A stretch of 17,053 bases of DNA from Rhodospirillaceae bacterium (lineage in GTDB: Bacteria; Pseudomonadota; Alphaproteobacteria; Rhodospirillales; 2-02-FULL-58-16), in contig DUZD01000026.1 in assembly GCA_013349695.1 (NCBI GenBank), positions 1-17,053 of the forward strand. The letters are read 5' to 3'. The notes under the pieces are model-generated. The model was given only the letters and a program-made list of their open reading frames with translations. It was not told where the DNA came from and did no database searches. The translations under genes were made by a program, and so were the position numbers. Below, one piece after another: positions 1-7,847 of this stretch; positions within the stretch are counted from its first letter, which is position 1; every line of letters starts with the position of its first letter.

Positions 1-2
1 GG

Positions 3-587
3 GCCGGCGCGCATGGAAAAATACGCATTCTGCTGCCCATGGTCTCCTCCGTTTCGGAAGTCCGCCAGGCCCGTGACATCCTTCATCGGGTGGCTGAAAA
101 CCTGAAGTGCCGGAGCATCGCCATCGCCGACCCCCTACCGCCCGTCGGTACCATGATCGAGATTCCGGGGGCGGCGCTTTCGGCCGACGCCCTGGCCCAG
201 GTCAGCGATTTTTTCGCCATCGGGTCGAACGATCTTACCATGTACACGCTGGCCATCGACCGCGGCGACGAACATGTTGCGTACCTTTACGACCCCCTGC
301 ACCCGGCGGTATTGCGTCTGATTCAGTTCTCGGCCGAAGCCGCCCTTCGCGCCCGCATCCCTGTCTCCATCTGTGGTGAGATGGCGGGCGATCCCCGCTA
401 TACGGCCCTCCTTCTGGGCCTTGGCTTTCGGGAGCTTTCGATGATTCCCGCGAATATTCCCCGGGTCAAGCAGCGCATCCGCGAGATGGACCTGGTCGCC
501 GCCAACCGCCGCGCCCAGATCATCATGGACCAAATGGATTCCGGCCGCATCGCCATGTTGCTGGATGACTTCAACGCCTTGGCGTGA
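3..587 (+). CDS. ptsI: PEP-protein phosphotransferase (PTS enzyme I), C-terminal part
   Basis: This is the C-terminal, PEP-binding barrel of enzyme I, which takes phosphate from phosphoenolpyruvate in the cytoplasm and passes it to HPr. The frame is open to the left edge, so the N-terminal HPr-binding and phospho-histidine domains lie outside the window. Visible family marks are the Mg-binding Glu in TMIEIPGAA (codon 159-161), the IGSNDLTMYTLAIDRGD block with its Asp, and the catalytic Cys in SICGEMAGD (codon 372-374); these correspond to Glu431, Asp455 and Cys502 of the E. coli enzyme. The end, after the SMIPANIPRVKQRIR stretch, matches the family's normal C-terminus. ahcY follows 90 bp downstream on the same strand. 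In many alphaproteobacteria the PTS serves regulation (PtsI, HPr, EIIA) rather than sugar uptake, but this fragment cannot tell ptsI from the GAF-fused ptsP form. Confidence 0.93.
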   Translation, partial: AGAHGKIRILLPMVSSVSEVRQARDILHRVAENLKCRSIAIADPLPPVGTMIEIPGAALSADALAQVSDFFAIGSNDLTMYTLAIDRGDEHVAYLYDPLHPAVLRLIQFSAEAALRARIPVSICGEMAGDPRYTALLLGLGFRELSMIPANIPRVKQRIREMDLVAANRRAQIIMDQMDSGRIAMLLDDFNALA

Positions 588-633
588 GCGCCGGACTTTT
601 CAACCTTGCGGATGGAACTCGCGGCTGCTAAGA

Positions 634-650
634 CCCCCCCGACCCCCCCC
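634..650. repeat. Two adjacent poly-C tracts in the ahcY leader
   Basis: Runs of seven and eight C residues, separated by GA, lie 28-44 bases before the ahcY start codon. Homopolymer C runs of this size are rare in the rest of the window. They could slip in replication or sequencing. They are outside any gene, so slippage would change only leader length or promoter spacing. Confidence 0.6.
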
Positions 651-677
651 GCCGCTGAGTACTAGGAGAAAGCCTCG

Positions 678-1973
<1,296 letters not shown>

Positions 1974-2101
1974 CGGCGGGGCAGGCGTCCCGTCCCGTGG
2001 GGAAACGGACCGCTCGCTTTTTTGAGCGCCTCCATCGTGATTTCACCACATGGATATCGTCTCCCTCGACGGGAGCACCCCTTCGCGCATAAAATTCGCC
2101 G

Positions 2102-4450
2102 GTGCTCACGGATTTTGACATGGGCGTCGCCGTTGCCTTCGTTCTTGGCGCGGCGACAATGGCGCCGCTGGCGCTGTGGCTGTGGCGGCGGCTGCGGGCG
2201 GCGGAAGGCGAGCGCCGCTATCTCGCCGGCGAGGCGGCGTTGCGGCGAGAAATCCTGGCGGCGGCGCCCGACGGGCTTTTCCTCTGGGATCATCGAGACG
2301 GCGGCGAGACCTGTTCGCGCCGTCTCGCCGTTCTCCTCGACCTGGCGGCCGGGACCGATTCCCGTTACCCCGACATCCGCGGCCGTTTCCGGGACCAAGC
2401 GGCGGCGGACCTGGACCGGGCCGTCGAGTTTCTGCGCCGCGACGGCGGCGGGTTCGATCTGCTGTTGCCGGCGGCCGTCGCCGGCGGCCGGCGGATGATG
2501 CGGATCGTCGGGGTCCGCGCTTGCCATCCCGACGGCCGCCCCCTGGCCGATCTCTTGTGGATGCGCTTGGGCGCGGAAGACCAAACCGACGGCGCCGCCG
2601 ATGGAAACGACGGCGACCATTTTCGCGCCCTCCTCGACGCCCTGCCTCTGCCCGTCTGGCTGCGCGGCGCCGACCTGGAGCTTGTCTTCACCAACCGCGC
2701 CTGTGAAGGCCAAGCCGTCGCCGAACCGGCGAGCGGCCTCGCCGCCCGCGCCAAGGCGGAAGGAAAGCCGCTGTCCGAGAGCCGTCTCCCGGGACCGGGC
2801 GAAGAGGCGCGCCTGCTGGAAGTGACCGAAACTCCCGTCGAAGGCTGGACCGGAAGCCTGGGGTTCGCACTCGAACATTCGCGCCGTGAACGGATGCAAG
2901 AGGACGACAGCCGTGACGTTCAGGGGCGGGATCGGGTGCTCGACACCTTGGCCGTCGGCATCGCCGTTTTCGACGCCGATGGCGGCTTGAGCTTCTGCAA
3001 CCGCTCTTACGCCGAGTTGTGGGGCCTGGACGCGGGCTGGCTGGCGGCGAAACCGACATTGGGAGAGATCCTCGACCGCCTGCGCGAACAGAGGCGTCTG
3101 CCGGAAGTCACCGATTTCCGCGCCTTCAAGGAACAACAACTGGCTCGGTTCAAAACCCTTACCGAACCGGCGCAATCCTTGATCCACCTTCCCGACGGCG
3201 GCACGCTTCGCGCCGTTGTCGGCCCTCACGGGCCGGGGGGCGGCCTGGTTTTTTCCTACGAAGACGTCTCCAAGCGCTTGGCCCTCGAGCGGTCCTACAA
3301 CTCGCTCATCGCCGTTCAGGGCGAGACCCTGGACAACCTCTACGAAGGCGTCGCCGTTTTTGGCGGCGACGGCCGCTTGAAACTCGCCAATCCCGTTTTC
3401 GCCAAGCTGTGGAATTTGCGCGAAGAGGATTTATCGGGCGAGCCGCACATGACCAACGTCGTCGAGACGATGCGGCCGTTGCTGGCCGCCGTCGACGACT
3501 GGCCAGCCCACAAAAACAGGATCGTCGCCCGGCTGATCGGCCGCCAGCCCAGTTCCGGGCGGTTGCCGAGGAGCGACGGCTCGGTTGTCGATTACGCCAA
3601 CGTTCCCTTGCCGGACGGAGCGGTCCTGTTGAGCTACCTGGACGTTACCGACGGCGCCCGGGTGGAGGTGGCGTTGCGGCAAAGGGCCGAGGCTCTCGAA
3701 GAGGCCGGGCGCCTGAAGTCCGAATTCATCGCCAACGTCTCCTACGAGGTGCGTACGCCATTGACCTCCATCATCGGTTTCGCCGACGTGCTTTGCGGCG
3801 ATCATTTCGGCAAGCTCAACAAGCGCCAGAACGAATACAGCCGCGGCATCCTCGAGGCCTCGCAAGGCTTGATGTCGATCATCGAGGACATTCTCGACCT
3901 CGCCACCATCGAGGCCGGGATGATGACGCTGGAGCTCGACACGGTGGACCTTCATTGCATGCTGGCTTCGGTCCTCGGACTGATCCGCGAACGGGCGCGG
4001 CGCAAGTCCCTGAAAGTGGATTTCGACTGCCCGCCCGACATCGGCTGGCTGGTCGCCGACGAGAAGCGCCTGAAACAGGTTCTCTTCAACTTGCTTGGCA
4101 ACGCCATCGAGTTCACGCCGCCGCGCGGCCACGTCCGTTTGCGGGCGGCGCGGCAAGGAGGCGAGGTTCTGCTCATCGTCGCCGATACCGGCATCGGCAT
4201 TCCGGAAAGGGATCGGCAAAGGGTATTCGAAACCTTCGAGCGTGGCGGCGCCACCACCAAGCCCCAGGATTCGGCCTCGCGTGCGGGCGGTGCCGGCTTG
4301 GGCCTGCCGCTGGTCAAGCGCTTCATCGAGCTGCACGGCGGCCGGGTCGAGGTGAAATCGGCGGCCGGCAAGGGAACCACCGTCACCTGCCGGCTGCCGG
4401 CGGAGGCGGCGCCGCTTGGCGAAATGGGCACGGAGGAAATGGGAAATTAG
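2102..4450 (+). CDS. divL: DivL-like tyrosine-bearing sensor pseudo-kinase, membrane anchored, multi-PAS
   Basis: A 782-residue protein with one N-terminal membrane helix (about residues 7-28), four PAS-like regions (about 50-160, 170-265, 275-397 and 398-525), a dimerisation helix domain and a GHKL ATPase domain. The H-box reads NVSYEVRTPLTS, with Tyr548 (codon 3743-3745) where ordinary kinases have the phospho-accepting His. Tyr in this place is the mark of Caulobacter DivL (Tyr550, 769 residues), which binds phosphorylated DivK and controls the CckA-CtrA cell-cycle pathway. The ATPase motifs remain: N-box NLLGNAIEFT, G1 DTGIGIP (about 695), F-box FETFERG and G2 GAGLGLPLV. The GTG start is uncertain; an in-frame ATG at 2120 would still keep the membrane helix, and neither start has a strong ribosome binding site. 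The last residues (GEMGTEEMGN) and the stop codon lie inside a repeat copy (4401-4469), so the native C-terminus may have been replaced. Confidence 0.85.
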   Translation: MLTDFDMGVAVAFVLGAATMAPLALWLWRRLRAAEGERRYLAGEAALRREILAAAPDGLFLWDHRDGGETCSRRLAVLLDLAAGTDSRYPDIRGRFRDQAAADLDRAVEFLRRDGGGFDLLLPAAVAGGRRMMRIVGVRACHPDGRPLADLLWMRLGAEDQTDGAADGNDGDHFRALLDALPLPVWLRGADLELVFTNRACEGQAVAEPASGLAARAKAEGKPLSESRLPGPGEEARLLEVTETPVEGWTGSLGFALEHSRRERMQEDDSRDVQGRDRVLDTLAVGIAVFDADGGLSFCNRSYAELWGLDAGWLAAKPTLGEILDRLREQRRLPEVTDFRAFKEQQLARFKTLTEPAQSLIHLPDGGTLRAVVGPHGPGGGLVFSYEDVSKRLALERSYNSLIAVQGETLDNLYEGVAVFGGDGRLKLANPVFAKLWNLREEDLSGEPHMTNVVETMRPLLAAVDDWPAHKNRIVARLIGRQPSSGRLPRSDGSVVDYANVPLPDGAVLLSYLDVTDGARVEVALRQRAEALEEAGRLKSEFIANVSYEVRTPLTSIIGFADVLCGDHFGKLNKRQNEYSRGILEASQGLMSIIEDILDLATIEAGMMTLELDTVDLHCMLASVLGLIRERARRKSLKVDFDCPPDIGWLVADEKRLKQVLFNLLGNAIEFTPPRGHVRLRAARQGGEVLLIVADTGIGIPERDRQRVFETFERGGATTKPQDSASRAGGAGLGLPLVKRFIELHGGRVEVKSAAGKGTTVTCRLPAEAAPLGEMGTEEMGN

Positions 4451-4469
4451 TATGCTGTCACCGAATTAA
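4401..4469. repeat. Direct repeat, copy 1 (69 bp), overlapping the 3' end of divL
   Basis: This copy matches 4651-4719 at 63 of 69 positions, with an offset of exactly 250 bp and no gaps. It includes the last codons and the TAG of the divL-like gene. The block contains TTAGTATGCTGTCAC; its reverse complement, GTGACAGCATACTAA, resembles from memory the GGGGACAG-type sequences dispersed near REP-associated transposases. That family link is recollection and was not tested. Confidence 0.85.
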
Positions 4470-4500
4470 CCACGCAAACATGACGGTGGGTGGGGATTGA

Positions 4501-4622
4501 CCACGGATGCACACCGATGAACACGAATAAGGAAGGGCGCGACGCGCTTAAGGCCGAAGGTCGAAATCAAACGCCTGGTATCATGATGATCCCGATCCGT
4601 GTTTATCCGTGTTTATCCGTGG
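4501..4622. repeat. Long inverted repeat with 28-bp arms (4501-4528 and 4595-4622)
   Basis: The left arm begins CCACGGATGCACAC. The right arm, read on the opposite strand, begins CCACGGATAAACAC. The arms match at 23 of 28 positions around a 66-bp spacer. The right arm holds two tandem TTTATCCGTG units. The whole element sits between the two copies of the 250-bp-spaced direct repeat, so the locus looks like a small non-autonomous repeat element. No protein is encoded. Confidence 0.75.
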
Positions 4623-4650
4623 CTTGTATCCGCAGTCGGGGGACAGCTGT

Positions 4651-4719
4651 CGGCGGCGGCGGCCCTTGGCGAAATGGGGACGGAGGAAACGGGAAATTAG
4701 TATGCTGTCACTGAATTAA
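4651..4719. repeat. Direct repeat, copy 2 (69 bp)
   Basis: Second copy of the 4401-4469 block, 63 of 69 identical. It follows a perfect 10-bp palindrome, GACAGCTGTC, at 4642-4651. Unlike copy 1 it is not part of a recognisable gene. Confidence 0.85.
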
Positions 4720-5075
4720 TCCTAAAATCGGCTGGGTTCCGAAAGGCAAGATCGGTATTCTCTTTCATGGCGTACTCTTCCTTGGCTTAGTTCAAGTGGT
4801 GACATCAACAATCGCCAGAATACGCCGCCTTCATTTCAACGCCATACACAAGATTCGGTTATAGCTCCGCCCCAGGCGCATTATTGGTGATACAGGCCAC
4901 TACCAGTGACGAGGCAAACAAGGAAAGCGCGGAGGCGATCGGTACTCCGGCCGGCTCGGCATGCATGGCGCCTGCATGGACTTCGTTGTTGCCTATCGCA
5001 TTGTTAGCGTTTAACCGATCTCATGCGCCAAAAGCGCTTCGAAAAAACCGGCCGGAATATTAGTTGGAGCATCCT
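4720..5075. other. Non-coding stretch with no recognised feature
   Basis: No recognisable gene, RNA or strong promoter is visible here. One frame stays open for 86 codons (4803-5060, closed by TAG at 5061-5063), but it lacks a credible start and resembles no family I know. Base composition is less GC-rich than the flanking core genes. The stretch separates the repeat module from the SGNH gene and may be decayed sequence. Confidence 0.5.
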
Positions 5076-6251
5076 GTGCGACGGGCAATGCGGGCGGCAA
5101 GGACGGCACTACTGGTTCTCGCCGTTACCTTTTTCATGGACATCTTGGCGAGCCAGGTTTGCAGTCGTTATTGCTCTTTTTGGGCGAACCTTGACCAGAT
5201 TTACGACACCCGCGTCCGCTCGGCGGTCTATGACCACGATCTCAACCGCAACATCTCCGCTGACGTACGTTGGGGGAATGACCGATATCGGCTGGTCACC
5301 AACTCGCTGGGGTTCAAGGACCATGAAGCCCGCCGGGTATCGCTAGGAAGCGACCGCTACCGCATCCTGTTTATCGGAGACTCCTTCGCCGAGGGTATCG
5401 GTATCGCCTACGAGGACACATTCGTCGGCCGCGTTGGCGCCGTGCTCGGCGCCTGCAACGTCGAGGTACTTAACGCGGCAGTGGTGTCCTACTCGCCAAC
5501 GATTTACTACCGAAAGCTCAAATATCTTATCGAGACCCTGGGCCTGCGGGTCGACGAGGTCGTGGCATTTCTTGACATTTCCGATATTGAGGACGAGGCG
5601 AACTGGTATGATCTCGACGTCAACGACCAAGTCATCAATCTGAATGCTCGACGCAAGAGCACGCCGTTCCGCCGTTTCCGACACTGGTTCCGCGACAACT
5701 CGATGACCGTTAAGCTGGGCTATACCATTGGCGACTACGTGCGGACCTACTGGCCGAGACATGCGGGTCCGGACGCCGAAGAACTGTTGCTCGATGATGC
5801 CGCCGCTCGAATTAGGCGCGCGACCGACCAGTGGCGGGGCCTGTGGACCCACGATCCACGGGCCTGGCAGGCCTACGGAGCGCGTGGACTCGAAAAATCA
5901 AAGCGCCGCATGGACCGCCTCGTCCAACTGCTGCGCCGGCACCAAGTGCGGCTCACCCTCACCGTTTACCCTTGGCCAGCCCAAATGTTCGAGAACGATC
6001 GCGACTCCATCCAAGTTGTCGCATGGCGCGATTGGGCGAAAAAAAATAATGTGGGTTTCGTCGACTTGTTCCCGGCTTTCCTCGACGCTGGTTCTCCCGC
6101 CGATGTGTTGAGCCGATTTTTCATCCCGTTCGATATCCACTGGAACGCCGCCGGGCACGGGTTCGTTGCGCGCAGGTTGCTTACCCACCGTGCCATGCGC
6201 AGACCTGTCTTCAAGCCGTGCCAGGATCAACGGAAACCGGCGACCCGGTAA
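5076..6251 (+). CDS. SGNH/GDSL-like hydrolase, membrane anchored or secreted
   Basis: A 391-residue protein with a basic N-terminus and one hydrophobic segment (about residues 8-24), suggesting a signal peptide or anchor and an extracytoplasmic catalytic domain. The SGNH family nucleophile motif is visible as FIGDSFAEG (Ser103). Near the C-terminus is DIHWN (Asp353, His355), the Asp-x-His block that completes the catalytic site in SGNH hydrolases, as in the AlgX/AlgJ group. Members remove or transfer acyl groups on polysaccharides, lipids or other esters; the substrate cannot be read here. The GTG at 5076 is preferred because GGAG (5066-5069) lies 6 bp upstream; a TTG at 5064 would add four residues. 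No acyltransferase (MBOAT) or polysaccharide gene is adjacent, so the gene is an orphan in an otherwise decayed region. Confidence 0.72.
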   Translation: MRRAMRAARTALLVLAVTFFMDILASQVCSRYCSFWANLDQIYDTRVRSAVYDHDLNRNISADVRWGNDRYRLVTNSLGFKDHEARRVSLGSDRYRILFIGDSFAEGIGIAYEDTFVGRVGAVLGACNVEVLNAAVVSYSPTIYYRKLKYLIETLGLRVDEVVAFLDISDIEDEANWYDLDVNDQVINLNARRKSTPFRRFRHWFRDNSMTVKLGYTIGDYVRTYWPRHAGPDAEELLLDDAAARIRRATDQWRGLWTHDPRAWQAYGARGLEKSKRRMDRLVQLLRRHQVRLTLTVYPWPAQMFENDRDSIQVVAWRDWAKKNNVGFVDLFPAFLDAGSPADVLSRFFIPFDIHWNAAGHGFVARRLLTHRAMRRPVFKPCQDQRKPATR

Positions 6252-6415
6252 TTTTGGTTCGAGGTGGTCCCACATTGTTGGACGGTTTGGCGGCGCGACC
6301 GGGCCTCGGAACGCGACTTTCGCGACGGGTCGCTTATAGGTGAGGCGTGGATCAGACAATATTACGGTTGTCTGATAGCCGCTTTTGGCGAGAAGACGGG
6401 TGGCCAATCAATTGA
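6252..6415. other. Gap between SGNH gene and CHAT remnant
   Basis: No gene is recognised. It contains the perfect inverted repeat at 6351-6376. Any lost N-terminal coding sequence of the CHAT remnant would have lain here, but I see no convincing similarity in any frame. Confidence 0.4.
6351..6376. repeat. Perfect 9-bp inverted repeat (ATCAGACAA / TTGTCTGAT)
   Basis: The arms at 6351-6359 and 6368-6376 are perfectly complementary around an 8-base spacer. It lies 100 bp after the SGNH gene stop. There is no T-run after it, so it is not a typical intrinsic terminator. It could be an operator-like site, a folded RNA end or a mobile-element relic. Confidence 0.6.
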
Positions 6416-6847
6416 TCGCCCCGATGGGCACTTAGCGGCCTGTCGACAAGTCCATCGCGAGGCTACCCGTTCTATTTCTTCAACGCATGTGACGTGGGTC
6501 AGGCTCAGTCGGTGGCGAATTTTGTGGAAGGTTGGGCGCCGGCGGTGCTCGAGTTAGGCGCGAGTGGCTATATCGGGGGCATGTGGCCCCTGGTCGACAG
6601 GGCGGCTGCCGAATTTGCGGAGCGCTTTTACACGGTACTGGAGCGGAAACTAACATACAGCGGTCGGGCGTCGATTGCGGCAGCTCCGCGGGAGTCCCGC
6701 CGCTTGTTCTACGAAAAGGGCGACCCAACTTTTCTTGCCTACACCTACTACGGAGACGTGTATCTCCGATTCACGCGGAACCGAAAAGCGCCAGCCCAAA
6801 TTCACCGACAAATAGGCCAAACCGGAACCGAACGTCCGGGCCGATGA
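6416..6847 (+). pseudogene. CHAT-domain (caspase-like) protease, C-terminal remnant
   Basis: The frame, closed upstream by TGA at 6413-6415, encodes the C-terminal end of a CHAT domain. FFNACDVGQ holds the expected catalytic Cys (codon 6488-6490). It is followed by the family pattern of an Ala/Gly-rich helix (AVLELGASGYIGGMWPLVD), a helix ending in AERFY, and the terminal FLAYTYYGDVYLRF segment. CHAT proteases are caspase-like and often act in bacterial immunity or programmed death with partner proteins. The catalytic His half and any N-terminal partner domain are absent, there is no in-frame ATG upstream, and the first possible start (GTG 6494) falls after the catalytic Cys. It is therefore read as a dead fragment. 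The last 25 or so residues after YLRF look unrelated to the domain. Assignment is by motif only. Confidence 0.65.
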
Positions 6848-6866
6848 ACCCTTTCGCGCCTCGGGG

Positions 6867-6895
6867 TTGACGGCAACCGGCGGCGGCGATATAAG
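6867..6895 (+). promoter_or_regulatory. Sigma70-type promoter for rpsT
   Basis: TTGACG (6867-6872) and TATAAG (6890-6895) are separated by exactly 17 bp, close to the housekeeping consensus. Transcription would start near 6902, giving an rpsT leader of about 80 bases. Confidence 0.75.
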
Positions 6896-6918
6896 CCGCC
6901 CTTCCTTGCCGGTCCGTT

Positions 6919-6947
6919 CGCCGCCTTGGTGTTGCAAAGGCGTGGCG
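6919..6947 (+). promoter_or_regulatory. Hairpin in the rpsT leader
   Basis: CGCC (6919-6922) with GGCG (6944-6947), and GCCTT (6923-6927) with AAGGC (6937-6941), form a 9-bp stem with a two-base bulge and a 9-base loop. It lies 33 bp before the rpsT start. Ribosomal protein S20 regulates its own translation in E. coli, so a role in feedback is possible but inferred. Confidence 0.4.
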
Positions 6948-6980
6948 GGGGTGGATCGGCACTTGAACAAGATTTGATCG

Positions 6981-7247
6981 ATGGCCACTCACGCATCAGC
7001 GAAGAAAAGCATTCGCCAGATTAAGCGTCGCACACGGGCCAACGGCATCCGCCGCAGCCGCGTCCGCTTATTCATCAAAAAGGTGGAGGCAGCCATCGCC
7101 AGCGGCGACAAGGAACTGGCCGCCGCGGCTTTCCGCGAAGCCCAGCCGGAAATGATGCGCGCCGCCCGCAATAGGATATTTCACCGCAATCAAATCGCCC
7201 GCAAGCTGTCGCGCCTGTCGGCCCGGATCAAGGCCATTGCCGCCTGA
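6981..7247 (+). CDS. rpsT: 30S ribosomal protein S20
   Basis: An 88-residue, strongly basic protein matching the whole S20 family length (about 87). It begins MATHASAKKSIRQIKRRTRAN and ends in the Arg/Lys-rich helix RKLSRLSARIKAIAA. S20 binds 16S rRNA early in assembly of the small ribosomal subunit. The ATG has no strong ribosome binding site, which is common for rpsT. The gene has its own promoter at 6867-6895. It lies upstream of dnaA on the same strand, an arrangement seen in several alphaproteobacteria. Confidence 0.97.
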   Translation: MATHASAKKSIRQIKRRTRANGIRRSRVRLFIKKVEAAIASGDKELAAAAFREAQPEMMRAARNRIFHRNQIARKLSRLSARIKAIAA

Positions 7248-7847
7248 TTTTCGAGGCTGGCGGCCACCCCGCATCGACGAACGGCGATCTTTTTTGGGGG
7301 CCCGCATTTACCGCTCCGGCGACATAATAAAATTACTTGTCAAGCAGTTTTTTTGCAACGTTCTCCATTCGGTCACGTTGCCAGGACGAAATTGCCCATG
7401 TAAGTTTGGACGATCTTGATGGGTAGGTTGATCCTTGCAAAAAACTTCAATATTGAGCGGGATGGCTTCGTCGGATAATAGAAAACAATTATTTTGTAAT
7501 ACTTTATAAGTAATTCCTATGATTATAAGTGAAGAATCGGCTTGGTAAATTCCCGTTAGGTTTTCAAGGGGTTCGGCGGGGAGTTTGGTGAGGATTTGAG
7601 GGCTATCCCAGTTAATCGTAGGTCGGCTGGGAGAGTAATTTTGGGGGATGTGCTGAATCTTTTTTGCGATGCCCGCTGGTATCATTTAAGCCGGAACCGC
7701 TAGCTTTGGTTGATGGGCTTTTTGCCGACGGTTTGATCGTAGAGGCTTCTGTTACCGGCCCTGTCGGCTAGCGCTTATTGTCGTTCCCCATAGTTTGAGT
7801 CAATCTGCCTTGAGGCCAAGTTCCGCACCTTAGCGGAAGAAATCTTG
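7248..7847. other. rpsT-dnaA intergenic region with AT-rich core
   Basis: A 600-bp gap. Its centre is AT-rich: 7441-7560 is about 33% GC, against clearly GC-rich neighbours. It holds two direct copies of TTATAAGT (7504-7511 and 7523-7530). I looked for DnaA boxes (TTATCCACA) on both strands and found only 6-of-9 matches, so an origin cannot be claimed. A GANTC site (GAGTC, 7797-7801) lies 47 bp before the dnaA start. No clear sigma70 promoter for dnaA is visible. Confidence 0.55.
7308..7685 (-). CDS. Hypothetical ORF, doubtful
   Basis: A 125-codon frame on the minus strand spans most of the AT-rich part of the rpsT-dnaA gap. The predicted protein has a plausible central hydrophobic strand pattern (SLIIIGITYKVLQ) and uses AT-rich codons unlike the neighbours. 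There is no evident ribosome binding site before its ATG, no domain I recognise and no partner gene. It is either a small acquired gene or a chance frame in non-coding sequence; I lean to chance. Confidence 0.2.
   Translation of the reverse strand: MIPAGIAKKIQHIPQNYSPSRPTINWDSPQILTKLPAEPLENLTGIYQADSSLIIIGITYKVLQNNCFLLSDEAIPLNIEVFCKDQPTHQDRPNLHGQFRPGNVTEWRTLQKNCLTSNFIMSPER

Noticed and set aside
588..677. SAH riboswitch before ahcY
   Set aside because: The 90-base gap is dominated by C-tracts and shows none of the conserved core I would expect; it also leaves little room for a full aptamer.
3019..4500. 493-codon Arg-rich frame within divL
   Set aside because: Its Arg/Pro-rich composition is that of an out-of-frame reading of GC-rich codons; the divL frame has all kinase motifs.
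4595..4622. TTTATCCGTG units as DnaA boxes
   Set aside because: TTATCCGTG differs from TTATCCACA in the last three bases, and the units are part of an inverted repeat element far from dnaA.
4490..4714. 74-codon ORF in the repeat region
   Set aside because: It lies wholly across the inverted and direct repeats, has no ribosome binding site and resembles no protein.
7248..7847. Calling the rpsT-dnaA gap oriC
   Set aside because: AT-rich and next to dnaA, but no near-consensus DnaA box cluster on either strand. Many alphaproteobacterial origins lie elsewhere.
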